DNA of 64,000 nucleotides from Methylicorpusculum oleiharenae (GTDB lineage: Bacteria; Pseudomonadota; Gammaproteobacteria; Methylococcales; Methylomonadaceae), in NCBI RefSeq assembly GCF_009828925.2, contig NZ_WUTY02000001.1, positions 62,001-126,000 on the forward strand, in the 5' to 3' direction. The position numbers were made by a program, and so were the translations under genes. Below the pieces are notes generated by a model. The model did no database searches. It was not told the DNA's origin and worked only from the letters and a program-made list of their open reading frames with translations. Positions 27,543 to 37,006 of the stretch are shown piece by piece (position 1 is the first letter of the stretch; each line of letters starts with the position of its first letter).

Positions 27543-30500
27543 ATGAAAACTTTAATTTATGTAGTCCTCACCCTAGCTGCTTTATTTAGTTTTTCTCAGG
27601 CTAATGCTGAGATTTACTTTGTAGATGCCAGGAATGGTAATGATAGTTGGAATGGTACTTCAGCCACACTATCGGGAACCAATGGGCCGTGGCAAAGCAT
27701 TTCCAGGGTCAATAGTGCGATTCTACAGCCGGGAGACCAGGTTTTGTTCAGTTGCGGACAGACATGGTATGAATCATTAAAGCCGTCCGGTAACGGCACG
27801 AGCACAGCCAAAATCAATTTCGGGTCCTATCCCGCGCATTGTCCCGACAAACCCAAAATCAGCGGGTTTCGCACGATCCCAAGTGATAATTGGCAACCCT
27901 ATCAAGGCAATATCTGGAGAACGACGTTTCCTCAAGGTCTAATTCCTAATAGCAGTTTATCTACAACCGTGGCTAATTGGTCTAAATGGCCTGCCGATGC
28001 CAGCCAAACCTTTGTTGCTGACTGTCCTCTGTCGGTCAAAGGCTGTATGGATTTTCGAGCAGGTTTTTCTAACTACAGCAGTGTGGCCATCAGCCGTGTT
28101 TTTCCGATTGTGGGCAGCCAAAAGTATGTTGCCATTCTATCGATGTTTGCACCCAATGATGTATCTATTAATCTGATCGTCCGCGAACATGGCAATAAAT
28201 TCAGCCCCTTGGGACTATCGCAAAAAATTACCGGGACGGGTCAATGGCAACATCTCAGACTAGAATTTACTGCTACAACCACGTTACCCAATGCCCGGCT
28301 TGACATAGAAGTACCAAGAAACAAGCAGGTCTATCTTCGCGATGCCAGTGTGTACCAACAGGATATTCTGCCTAAACCCAGCTCGGTTCTGTTTGCCGGC
28401 GACCCACTGACTATTGCACACCACCCCAATGTCGGCCACGATACCGCCAATCCTGATTCAGTTTATCTCAGAACCAGTGAAGCCTCACCGGTATTAAAGG
28501 ATAGAAACAATCGTCAATACAGCAATCAAATCATGACTTCCGATTTAAAACTACCCCCAGGAGCCAGTATTGACTCAGGCACAAAACTCAGGCTGCGGGA
28601 AGTCAACTGGCGAATCAACGAATATGCGGTCAGCAGTATGGGAACAGATACTTTAACTATAAGCCCTAACACAATGTATCCAATTTCAAGTGCCGGTTGG
28701 GGTTTTTATTTTTATGACGACTTGTGGATGCTGGATTCTGCAGGTGAATGGTTTTTCGATGAAGACACTCAAACCCTTTATGTGTGGACGCCGACAAATC
28801 AACATCCGGGTAATCGGGTTGCATTGGCTACCTTAGACACGGCGATTAATCTGGATGCTAAAAACAACATCGCGATTGAAAACCTGCAGATTGACGGCGC
28901 GATGACCGGGGTCAGCATGCAAAAAAGCGCAAATGTTAGTTTATTTAATATGAACATCAACAACATTAGTGCTAGTGCTGTTTTTGCAAGACAGTCAACG
29001 GACCCCTACATTAAAGCAAATCAGATTAATAGAACAGGTTTATCCGGGGTAGCTAGCATCAATGCATACCTCTCAACAAATGCATTTATAGAAAATAATG
29101 AATTATCTGAGTCTGGAGTAATAGTAAAATCTGGCAAACGCACTTCTCTACCAATGACCACACAATTTACAATTATTGGTGGCGACTTATCTGTTATAGC
29201 CCATAATTCTTTATCTTACTCAGGAGGGTTTGCTATTAGTGGGGAACAAGAAAACAAGATAGAATCAAATATAATTGAAAACGCTTGCTTTAATATCAAC
29301 GATTGCGGCGCAGTTTATTTGGTTACTTCAAATTCGAAGGGTAGCTTAATTCAAAACAACCTGATTCTCGAAACATCAGGCGATTTAACAGGCACTCCGG
29401 ATTTGATGTATAGAATTAGTAACGGCATATATCTTGATTATGGCACTTTGGGTGTTTCAATAATTGGGAATACCGTAAAAGGAGGGACAAGTTCTCTTCA
29501 TCTTCATAACAGCAGCCAAAATACTATCACCCGTAATATTTTTTATGGCTCTGACATTTGGCTAGTTCGGCAGCAAGAAGATACACTTGCCTATGGCAAT
29601 ATGTCCGGAAATATCATTAATAACAATCAATTCTTTCCAACAGAAAATCACCCTGCCATCAACAACTCATTCCTTTCTACTAACTCTCAAGATGCTTCAA
29701 AATTTGCAACCTACGAAGATAACCATTATGCGACTATCTTTACGGATCATGTTACCAGGGAGATAAATGAACTAACCGATACCACATCACACACACTTTA
29801 TGAGTGGCAAACAGCAACTACGCTTAACGGAGAATATAGAAATAATGATTTGAATAGTTCCTCACCGGCGCCTTTGCCATTCTTTGCATTAGGAATCGCA
29901 GATAGTAATTTTATAAGTAATACTGATTTTGTTACTGGAATAAATGGTTGGGGTTCGTGGAATGCTATTGCCCCCATGTCCACAAGAGCTCTTGAAGGGT
30001 GTTTACCTGTAAGCGTCAACTGTATGCATGTGATTGCAGGTGCCTCAGTAACACTGGTAAATAGCCCGAAATTTACAATTACCAAGAGCAAACTTTACCG
30101 AGTAACGTTTGATCTCCAAACAAGTGTTGACCAAGCCAATTTAACTGCACTAGTCCGGTTTGCAGGACCAAGCAACTATAAATCCCTGATGAATAAAATC
30201 TATAAATTTTCTTCATCAACGGAATGGAAGCGCCATTCCTTTATCTTCGAGGCTAACGAGACAGCGTCCAGTATCACTGTTGCCGATCAAGGAGCGCGAT
30301 TTGACATCCAAGGCCTACCTGCTAAACAAAGCCTTAGAATAGCCAACCTTGAAATTGTACCCTTCGATCCAGGTACTTTGGGACCTACGCACACCAATTT
30401 ACTGGTAAACAAGACTGATGTAGATAAAGCATTAGATTGCCCTACTCGTTTGAGTAACAGCAAATTATGCTCACACTATTTTATTTTTCCTGAGGCTACC

Positions 30501-30671
30501 GCCGCAGTTTGGCCTATTTCAGTTCCGCCACGTTCCGGTCGAATAGTCTTTACTCAAAATATAACTTTAATTGACACAGACGGCGACGGTATCGCCGATT
30601 CCCAAGACCAATGCCCAGGTTCGGCCACTGGACTTGCAGTAAACTGTAAAGGCTGCAGTTTGTTCGATTAG
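27543..30671 (+). CDS. Secreted right-handed beta-helix protein with TSP3-type C-terminus
   Basis: A 1042-residue exported protein with signal peptide MKTLIYVVLTLAALFSFSQANA. The start of the mature part (IYFVDARNGNDSWNGTSA..GPWQSISRVNSAILQPGDQVLF) is the typical opening of parallel beta-helix polysaccharide lyases and depolymerases. Residues about 440-720 carry beta-helix repeats rich in Asn ladders (IENLQIDGAMTG, IIGNTVKGGTSSLHLHNSSQNTITRNIFYGS). Two carbohydrate-binding-like beta-sandwich segments flank these (NWSKWPADAS.. and NGWGSWNAIAPM..). The end DTDGDGIADSQDQCPG is a calcium-binding thrombospondin type-3 motif with two Cys. Probably acts on extracellular polysaccharide; the substrate is not deducible. 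Confidence 0.82.
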   Translation: MKTLIYVVLTLAALFSFSQANAEIYFVDARNGNDSWNGTSATLSGTNGPWQSISRVNSAILQPGDQVLFSCGQTWYESLKPSGNGTSTAKINFGSYPAHCPDKPKISGFRTIPSDNWQPYQGNIWRTTFPQGLIPNSSLSTTVANWSKWPADASQTFVADCPLSVKGCMDFRAGFSNYSSVAISRVFPIVGSQKYVAILSMFAPNDVSINLIVREHGNKFSPLGLSQKITGTGQWQHLRLEFTATTTLPNARLDIEVPRNKQVYLRDASVYQQDILPKPSSVLFAGDPLTIAHHPNVGHDTANPDSVYLRTSEASPVLKDRNNRQYSNQIMTSDLKLPPGASIDSGTKLRLREVNWRINEYAVSSMGTDTLTISPNTMYPISSAGWGFYFYDDLWMLDSAGEWFFDEDTQTLYVWTPTNQHPGNRVALATLDTAINLDAKNNIAIENLQIDGAMTGVSMQKSANVSLFNMNINNISASAVFARQSTDPYIKANQINRTGLSGVASINAYLSTNAFIENNELSESGVIVKSGKRTSLPMTTQFTIIGGDLSVIAHNSLSYSGGFAISGEQENKIESNIIENACFNINDCGAVYLVTSNSKGSLIQNNLILETSGDLTGTPDLMYRISNGIYLDYGTLGVSIIGNTVKGGTSSLHLHNSSQNTITRNIFYGSDIWLVRQQEDTLAYGNMSGNIINNNQFFPTENHPAINNSFLSTNSQDASKFATYEDNHYATIFTDHVTREINELTDTTSHTLYEWQTATTLNGEYRNNDLNSSSPAPLPFFALGIADSNFISNTDFVTGINGWGSWNAIAPMSTRALEGCLPVSVNCMHVIAGASVTLVNSPKFTITKSKLYRVTFDLQTSVDQANLTALVRFAGPSNYKSLMNKIYKFSSSTEWKRHSFIFEANETASSITVADQGARFDIQGLPAKQSLRIANLEIVPFDPGTLGPTHTNLLVNKTDVDKALDCPTRLSNSKLCSHYFIFPEATAAVWPISVPPRSGRIVFTQNITLIDTDGDGIADSQDQCPGSATGLAVNCKGCSLFD

Positions 30672-30705
30672 AAAATTTACAAAGTTAATTTAATGCTTTA
30701 CAACG

Positions 30706-30741
30706 AGCTTTAAGGGGCGATTAAAATCGCCCCTTAAAGCT
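30706..30741. terminator. Bidirectional intrinsic terminator
   Basis: A perfect 16-bp stem, AGCTTTAAGGGGCGAT and its reverse complement, around a TAAA loop, with T-rich flanks on the right and A-rich on the left. It sits between two convergent beta-helix genes and would serve both. Confidence 0.88.
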
Positions 30742-30804
30742 TTAGATCATCGGGAAGTACGTTCAAGACCAGTCCACTGCATTCTGCGAAAAAATATAAG
30801 GTCA

Positions 30805-32901
30805 CTATTTAATCAACCCAATATCAGCAGGCAGCGATGTAAAACCAATACGTTTTACCGGTGACTTATCACAAAACTTAACCGTGTTATTGGTAAGAGT
30901 GAGACAAGGGTCTTGATTGATGCTGTTCCTCTCCATGCCTTCTTCCAGCCATTGCAGCCACAACATGCCGGTTTTTTTCTCCTGCTTATCCAATAGGTGA
31001 TAATCCACTCGAAATACTCCGTTGGTACTCCAAACCAGATTGTCCGAAATGATGTTATTGTCATACGGCAAAAAATATCTGAGCGATCGACCATCGGGCT
31101 TGGTCGTTATAATGATATTGCGCTGAATGCGGTTACCCTCGGGCCACTTTTCATTATTCATGGATCTTTGTAATTCAGGATATTTAGCCCGCCATAAACT
31201 GCTTTGATACGGCATGGCCTTCAGGTTTTTCTGATTTTCGGACCATTTATAATCCGGCCAACGGTTATCGACCCAAATGGCATAAACATCGGTGATAAAC
31301 ACGTTGTTTTCTATTGTGTTGTCGCGCCCTCCTCCCAGTTGAATAGCTTTTGTTCCGGCATGATTAAATAGGTTGCCATAGATCGTAAAACCGCTCACGG
31401 CATCATCCAAATAGACACCAATTACGTCTTTTGATTTAACATATTCCACTGTATTTTTGGCAATATCCACAGCTTTCAAGCCATAGCCGTAAATATCATG
31501 CAAACTGTTATAGCGAATAATATTTCCCCGGTAGGTCCAGTCTCTTCCCGAATAAATGGCACCGCAATCGGACGCTTCTTCACATAAATGATGCAGCTCA
31601 TTTTTTTCGATCAAATGCTCATTGCCATTAATCAAGATACCCATGCTAGGGCCATTTTCAATCAAATTATGTGTAATGATTTGTCCTACACCTTGAACAT
31701 CAATTGCAGCGGCTAAATTTTTGACTATCTCGGCAAAATGGGAAAAATGGTTATTGATTATGCTATGTAGGCCCGGATAAAGTGTTTTTCTTTCGCCGCC
31801 TATAGCCAAGATTCCACCTCGCCCTAAATGATGAAAATAGCCATCTTTAACACTAATATTTTGGCCGCCGTTGATTTCTATCGCTTTAGCACCGGCATTT
31901 TTTATCTCCAGTTTCTCCAGTATTACGTTGTCTGATTTAGTGATGACCACGGCACTGTGGACAGCTTCCTCAAAACTCAGATTACTGAAATTCAGGTTTT
32001 TTGCCCCGTCGACGGTCATCAGGTTTTTTTGGACAGAAACACTGATCTTTTGCGGTGCTTGACCAAAAGGTGGAATAAACTGAATGCGCTCCTTGTCCCG
32101 ATCGTAGAACCATTCTCCCGGCACATCCAATTGCGACTGAACATTCAGCAAATAAAACCGGTGCCCGCTTTTTAAGGGATACGCTGTCTCGCTACCTACG
32201 GTTATTTTATTGGTACCAAAATCAATCGTCTTAACAGGAAGATATTCATCAAACCAATCATTACCCGGCCAAATATGCACATGTGCCTGACTCAACCCAT
32301 TTTCATCAAGTGGGATGGTTTCAAATGTAGTGAATTGTGTTTTTGCATCCAGGGGCACTTTGATGTGAGCCCACCCTTCATTTGGCCAGCGCGCCAATCG
32401 CATTCTTTGCCCATCAACAAAGAGCTCAAAACCCGGCAAACTGCCTTTGATTCTCCCGGTTTCCTTAAGTTTGCTTGGGCCGAGATTTAACCCTCTTACG
32501 GAGCACGACCAGACGGATGCTTGCTCGGGCAAACAGTCCGTCAATGGTTTACCACCGCTGAGGGTTATTTTTTCGCCTTCTTTGCCCTGCCAACGCGTAA
32601 CGGCTTCATTGAGACCGGAATCTCGCAAATCAAAGCTCAATGGTTTGTCTAGATAATAAATGCCCCCGGCAATATTGACGGTTGTTTGGCCTTGTAATAC
32701 TCGTTTAGCTTTTAGTTTTCTAATTTCTTGCTGAGCCCGATATAGCGTTTGAAATGGGCCGTCTGTTTCTTCCCTATTGGCTTGATCCAGGGCGCCACTC
32801 CATTGATCACGGCCGTTTGGACTTACATACAGCTCAAGTGCCTGGGCCGCATTTGAGCCAAATAAAACTGTTATACTCAACAAAACTTTTATCCATGATT
32901 T
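30805..32901 (-). CDS. Secreted right-handed beta-helix protein
   Basis: The start is best placed at ATG 32901 (MKSWIKVLLSITVLFGSNAAQA, a signal peptide), not the longer frame from 32934. Mature sequence LELYVSPNGRDQWSGALDQ..DGPFQTLYRAQQEIRKLKA is a beta-helix opening. It is followed by an inserted beta-sandwich region (SLPGFELFVDGQRMRLARWPNEGWAHI) and long beta-helix repeats with Asn ladders (ENNVFITDVYAIWVDNRWP). About 698 residues. Similar architecture to the 27543 product but no detectable recent duplication. Convergent with it, sharing the terminator at 30706-30741. Confidence 0.82.
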   Translation of the reverse strand, partial: KSWIKVLLSITVLFGSNAAQALELYVSPNGRDQWSGALDQANREETDGPFQTLYRAQQEIRKLKAKRVLQGQTTVNIAGGIYYLDKPLSFDLRDSGLNEAVTRWQGKEGEKITLSGGKPLTDCLPEQASVWSCSVRGLNLGPSKLKETGRIKGSLPGFELFVDGQRMRLARWPNEGWAHIKVPLDAKTQFTTFETIPLDENGLSQAHVHIWPGNDWFDEYLPVKTIDFGTNKITVGSETAYPLKSGHRFYLLNVQSQLDVPGEWFYDRDKERIQFIPPFGQAPQKISVSVQKNLMTVDGAKNLNFSNLSFEEAVHSAVVITKSDNVILEKLEIKNAGAKAIEINGGQNISVKDGYFHHLGRGGILAIGGERKTLYPGLHSIINNHFSHFAEIVKNLAAAIDVQGVGQIITHNLIENGPSMGILINGNEHLIEKNELHHLCEEASDCGAIYSGRDWTYRGNIIRYNSLHDIYGYGLKAVDIAKNTVEYVKSKDVIGVYLDDAVSGFTIYGNLFNHAGTKAIQLGGGRDNTIENNVFITDVYAIWVDNRWPDYKWSENQKNLKAMPYQSSLWRAKYPELQRSMNNEKWPEGNRIQRNIIITTKPDGRSLRYFLPYDNNIISDNLVWSTNGVFRVDYHLLDKQEKKTGMLWLQWLEEGMERNSINQDPCLTLTNNTVKFCDKSPVKRIGFTSLPADIGLIK

Positions 32902-32924
32902 CATCGCCTGAACCTCTTTTAAAC

Positions 32925-33713
32925 ATGACGCCAATTAATCCAATACACAACCTTAGCAGGGTTACGATACTCGGTTTAGATTTTCCTTTACTTAATTATT
33001 CATTAACGCTGGATATTTTTAGTCATTGGATAGCAGAAAAAACTGCGCATCAGGTCTGTATTGCCAATGTGCATACGATAGTGTTGAGCCGGACTGACAG
33101 CGAACTAAAGGCAATCAACGAAAAAGCTTTGGTAACGATGGACGGATTACCGCTGGTTTGGTACGCCAATTGTGTACATAACGCTAACCTTAAAGATCGG
33201 GTCTGTGGGCCCGAGTTAATGCTGCGCTGTCTGGATGAAGGCCGGAGCAAAGGCTGGCGACATTTTTTTCTGGGCGGTAAAGACGCCGTACTGATTGATT
33301 TGGTTAGCAAGATGCGGGAGCGCTTTCCCGATGTTGAAATCGTGGGCTGGCATTCCCCCCCTTTCAGAGCATTGTCTGAACAGGAAGATGCCGATTTGGT
33401 TGAGATGATCAATAGCCTGCAACCGGATTTTTTATGGGTCGGGTTAGGCGCACCCAAGCAAGAAAAATGGATTGCTGCGCATCTTGCCCGTGTCAATGTT
33501 CCGGTACAAGTCGGCGTGGGTGCCGCTTTCGATTTTCATTCGGGCCATGTCAAACGTTCACCTGTCTGGATGCAAAAGATGGGCTTGGAATGGGTCTATC
33601 GCATGCTTCAGGATCGCCGATTGATAAAACGCTATTTAATGACCAATCCGGTTTTTTTGGCGTTGTTTTTAAGAGATTTCATCAAAGCAAAAATTTGGAA
33701 TTTTTCTAATTAA
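32925..33713 (+). CDS. WecG/TagA/CpsF glycosyltransferase (GT26), intact parent copy
   Basis: GT26 enzymes transfer a UDP-linked amino sugar or uronate to lipid-linked GlcNAc in surface polymer synthesis. The protein from ATG 32925 is about 262 residues, the family length. ATG 32895 is possible but the extension is not family-like. Motifs: ITLGLDFPLLNYSLTLDI-type start, HTIVLSRTD, TMDGLPLVWYAN (DG motif, proposed catalytic Asp), FFLGGKDAV, GWHSPPF, LWVGLGAPKQEKWI and VGVGAAFDFHSG, then the C-terminal membrane-binding tail RLIKRYLMTNPVFLALFLRDF. It is divergent to the minus-strand beta-helix gene. Truncated copies lie at 40376, 41934, 43520, 48233 and 49955. Confidence 0.9.
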   Translation: MTPINPIHNLSRVTILGLDFPLLNYSLTLDIFSHWIAEKTAHQVCIANVHTIVLSRTDSELKAINEKALVTMDGLPLVWYANCVHNANLKDRVCGPELMLRCLDEGRSKGWRHFFLGGKDAVLIDLVSKMRERFPDVEIVGWHSPPFRALSEQEDADLVEMINSLQPDFLWVGLGAPKQEKWIAAHLARVNVPVQVGVGAAFDFHSGHVKRSPVWMQKMGLEWVYRMLQDRRLIKRYLMTNPVFLALFLRDFIKAKIWNFSN

Positions 33714-34131
33714 ACCCAAAGATCAAGAACAGCTCATTTTGGCTTTTTTGATCCGACTGGAGTTCGCTAATCTGGTAAACAAGCGTGTATACCCTTGAAT
33801 GTTGGGTTGCAAAAAGCAGCAACCCAACCTACCCCGGCTGCCGATCAGTTGATTGATTGAGGTATTCGGAATTCAATGTTGAAAAGTGAGAAGTTACCCA
33901 GTTTTTATAAGGTTGTCCAGACTTGTTATAGAACTTTGTTTACATTAATAGTCCTGATTATAAAGATGTTTCAGCTATATATTCGTACGCGTCATTCCGG
34001 CAGAGCCTGCCCCGGTCAGGGAATGCCGGGGGATTGCCGGAGTCCAGGTCACATGGATAGTTCGAAGCTTACCATCCATGGCACTGGATGCCCGTTTCCC
34101 GACGGGCATGACGGGCGCTTAGAGCAAACCC

Positions 34132-34180
34132 TGTAAGCCGGATTCGCCACCAGGCAATCCGCCATGGCTTTGAAGAATGT
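34132..34180 (+). repeat. Two-hairpin element, left half only (copy 5)
   Basis: ggattcgccaccaggcaatccgccatggctttgaagaatgt is kept and the second hairpin is replaced by the atgctgtata.. block. The same hybrid junction occurs at 40421-40480. Confidence 0.75.
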
Positions 34181-34342
34181 TTAAATGCTGTATACCTGAC
34201 ATTCGAACCGACAATTTTCGAGAAGATCGCAAGCAGTGATCGACTCAAACCATCCGGACGCAGTTCTTCAAACCGGACAGTCAGCCTAATCGGGATTTTG
34301 CGGACTGGATAGCCAGAAAGCAGCCATTGGCGACCACACCCA

Positions 34343-34788
34343 ATCGGCCATTATGTGAAGTTTCCTTTTATGTGTAGCGGCTTTGGCGCAACTATGATGT
34401 AAGCTGTCTTTAAAGCCCCTACCTCGTTCACAATCTTTGCATAATTTCCATGATTTAAAACAAGCTTTCAAATACACCCAAAGGGAGCAATATCAGCGAT
34501 TATTCCAGTCGATGTCATCAGACGTATCGAATTCTCACTTTTTATCGACATCATGGATAAATTCCGCGTGATTGTTTCCCTGTTGGAAGCAATATTTAAG
34601 TAGAAAAAGCTATCTGTAGTACTGAGGGTTAGTTTCTGAATGGAACTACAGAAAATCGACTCCTGCAGTTTGCAAAAATTATGATCAGCTTTTTATCTGG
34701 CTGCCTTGCTCAATCCGCTATATACCTAGCGTCAACTATGAGAAACCAAGACAATGTGCATAAAAGGAAACTTCACATAATGGCCGAT
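34343..34788. mobile_element. 446-bp element bounded by a 30-bp perfect inverted repeat
   Basis: The left arm (34343-34372) and right arm (34759-34788) are exact reverse complements, beginning ATCGGCCATTATGTGAAG. The interior has no ORF of note. A related element with partly similar ends (GGCCACTATGTGTAG) lies at 36167-36569, so these look like a non-autonomous element family. No clear target duplication. Confidence 0.65.
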
Positions 34789-34991
34789 AGGGTGAGGTCG
34801 TCAATGGCTGCTTTGTAGCCCCAGGATCTGGATTTCTCTGAATGACCGCTTTGGAGAAGCGCGAGTGGCAAAAATGGGTCGATTTAGCTCCTTCATTTCT
34901 AACGGGGGACAGAGTTTCTAGGCGCCTAAGTGTGTTGATCAATTCTTTTTCGTGTCGATCGTTTTGGATTTAATCTCTGAATGTTCCGGTT

Positions 34992-35279
34992 TTAGGCTGC
35001 TTCCACTTCCAGTACTTTAATCTCAACCTGCAAGCCCGCAGCAGTAGCCATATTCACCAGGGCATCCAGTCCAAACAAATTGATTTTGCCACGCATCAGG
35101 TCAGAAACTCGGGGTTGAGTGACGCCTAACAACTTGGCGGCATCGGCTTGGGTGAGATCGGCGCGGGTGATGTGGTTTTTGATGGCCATCATCAGTGTGG
35201 AACGCAATTTCATGTTTTCCGCTTCCTGCGGCGTGTCCTCGATGGCATCCCATACGCTGGCAAATCGTTGAGTGGTCAT
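34992..35279 (-). CDS. higA: HigA-like XRE antitoxin
   Basis: Start at ATG 35279 (MTTQRFASVWDAIEDTPQEAENMKLRS), overlapping the toxin stop. HTH core ADLTQADAAKLLGVTQPRVSDLMRGKINLFGLDALVNMATAAGL. About 95 residues. Toxin-first order is typical for HigBA. The longer upstream extension is read-through of toxin DNA in another frame. Confidence 0.88.
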   Translation of the reverse strand: MTTQRFASVWDAIEDTPQEAENMKLRSTLMMAIKNHITRADLTQADAAKLLGVTQPRVSDLMRGKINLFGLDALVNMATAAGLQVEIKVLEVEAA

Positions 35280-35614
35280 GGCTTCAACTCCTTTACTAAC
35301 TCTAAATATCGTTTGGTGGCTAAGTCCAGGTCGGTTGTGCTGGTCTTTTCCGTTTTCTTCTGGAAGCAATGCAGCACATACACCGCATCGGCAAACTTTG
35401 CGACATACAGCACCCGGAATGCTCCGGCTGAATCACGAATCCTGATTTCCTTCACGCCCTGGCCGACCGTATTCATCGGTTTCCAATCGTCCGGCTCCTG
35501 GCCGTGCTGCACTTTGTCGATTTGAAATCCTGCTTCACGTCGCGCTGACAGCGGAAAAGTGCGCAGATCTTCTAGCGACCGGCCTCTAAATTCGACGGTT
35601 TTGGTGTTTGTCAT
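35276..35614 (-). CDS. higB: HigB/Gp49-like toxin
   Basis: A 112-residue RelE-superfamily RNase-like toxin (PF05973 type): FRGRSLEDLRTFPLSARREAGFQIDKVQHGQEPDDWKPM, GVKEIRIRDSAGAFRVLYVAKFADAVYVLHCFQKKTEKT. The FRVLYVA..VYVLHCFQKK stretch is the family hallmark. Likely cleaves mRNA at the ribosome. Intact. Confidence 0.9.
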   Translation of the reverse strand: MTNTKTVEFRGRSLEDLRTFPLSARREAGFQIDKVQHGQEPDDWKPMNTVGQGVKEIRIRDSAGAFRVLYVAKFADAVYVLHCFQKKTEKTSTTDLDLATKRYLELVKELKP

Positions 35615-35624
35615 AAGCTAAATT

Positions 35625-35640
35625 ATACAATACTTTGTAT
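35625..35640. promoter_or_regulatory. HigA operator-like palindrome
   Basis: ATACAA-TACT-TTGTAT lies 10 bp upstream of the higB start (transcribed leftward) and within the likely promoter. Confidence 0.6.
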
Positions 35641-36166
35641 GATTTTAGAAGCGATTTACAGGCTTGATCCCTCCTTCAAAAACGGACTGATCAAGCAGGT
35701 AACAAAATGAATGAGGTTAGACTTGGTGCTTCAATCTAACAAAGCAAATTTATTCGGATGAAAATTCCCTACGCTCCGTTTGCGACGTTGAATGACAGTT
35801 AATTAATACCTGCCGACATTGAGCGCAAAGCTTCGAACGTCAACTTGAGGTTGCATGGCGACCGTCTTCTCTTCAGATTCATCGCCGGAAAGCTGTCATT
35901 GAATTCCGATACCTGAAAGCGGCCGTTCGTCACTGAGTTCAACCGACCCATTTTTGACACTCGCGTTTCTCCAAAGCGGCCATTCAGCCAATCCAGATTC
36001 TGCGGAGTGGAGGTCTCCAAACCAGCCATTGGCGACCACACCCAATCGTCCAAAACCCGCCGGTCGATGTCACTATCTAATTTCAATAGTTAAGGCATTC
36101 TGTGGTCCAACCGGGTGTCCGGTATTCGGTGAGCAAATTAGCATTATCACTGAGTCACTTCGGCCA

Positions 36167-36569
36167 CTATGTGTAGATCCAAACTATGTGTATTTGCGAA
36201 TTTACTTTGTGGCTCAGCCCTTGGTGTCAGTTGCATATGACCGAGTGAAACTGCACATAATTTCAATGCTTGAAGATATATCATCAACTTGCCATCGTTT
36301 GCATAACATCGGCTAATCGATGATTCCAGCACTTTGATACATTGCGGTTGTCATGAAATCTCGAGTTAGGGTGCCAATTGGCTCTGAAATAGCTTAGTGA
36401 CGCGGAACGTGATGCATTAGAAGCCCTGTTGCCACTGAGTTATTACTACAGGATCACAGGCAAAACTATGTGAAGCTAAAAATTATTCATATTGACCGTA
36501 TCCCATGTCAACTCTACCTCTCATCCAGATGATATTAACGATCTGCACATAGTTTGGAACTACACATAG
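36167..36569. mobile_element. 403-bp element with 24-bp inverted ends
   Basis: The left end 36167-36190 (CTATGTGTAGATCC..., with a second TATGTG at 36185-36190) and right end 36546-36569 are reverse complements with one mismatch. Two TATGTG motifs lie 17 bp apart in each arm, the same layout as in the 446-bp element at 34343. No ORF inside. Confidence 0.6.
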
Positions 36570-36678
36570 GGGTCGCTATTTGTAGATTAACATAGCGGCC
36601 AATACCTGCCGGACGAGTTTGATTTTGGAATGGCAGCTTTATGTCATAACGCGCTTATTTTTAGGCAGAACTAACTAG

Positions 36679-36794
36679 GAGCCTGTCCGAGAATACAAGT
36701 TATGAAAAAACAGACACAGCATATAGTTTTTTAGTCATAACTGACACTATATATTGTGTTAAAAATTTCAATTGTCGAGTTCTCGGACAGGCTC
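36679..36794. mobile_element. 116-bp MITE with CTAG target duplication
   Basis: Perfect 15-bp terminal inverted repeats GAGCCTGTCCGAGAA, flanked on both sides by CTAG (36675-36678 and 36795-36798). No ORF. The ends resemble those I recall for IS1182-type elements; no such transposase is in this window. Confidence 0.8.
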
Positions 36795-37006
36795 CTAGGC
36801 GAGAGACACAAAACCAATCTACAAACCGACTGCGGCCAGCGTTAGGTCAAGAAAACATACCCAAACCCAAATAAGCGCACGCAACAAACAACCCAACCTG
36901 AAAAAACACAGTAGCAATTGTTGATGCGATTCTGAAATGCCCTGACCCAACGTCATTTCCGCTTAACTTGGGTAATAGTATCTGGGTGACTTACAGGTTG
37001 ATTGAC

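Larger units (their letters stand above)
33714..34991. other. 1.28-kb non-coding repeat zone
   Basis: Contains a palindromic repeat block with bounding arm tcctgattataaagatg (33951-34121), the left half of a two-hairpin element (34132-34180), a roughly 150-bp block shared with 40455-40640, the 446-bp element at 34343-34788, and a segment at 34840-34900 that recurs inverted at 35945-36000. No credible gene. Confidence 0.6.
35641..37006. other. 1.37-kb non-coding repeat zone
   Basis: Holds the inverted copy (about 35945-36060) of a dispersed segment also at 34840-34900 (cgcgtttctccaaagcgg), the 403-bp element 36167-36569, a decayed cgctat...atagcg palindrome (36574-36597) and the CTAG-flanked element 36679-36794. 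No convincing gene. Confidence 0.55.

Noticed and set aside
33050-33496. 148-codon minus-strand frame in wecG and its copies
   Set aside because: Appears in every wecG copy only because the DNA is copied; no family match and unsuitable composition.
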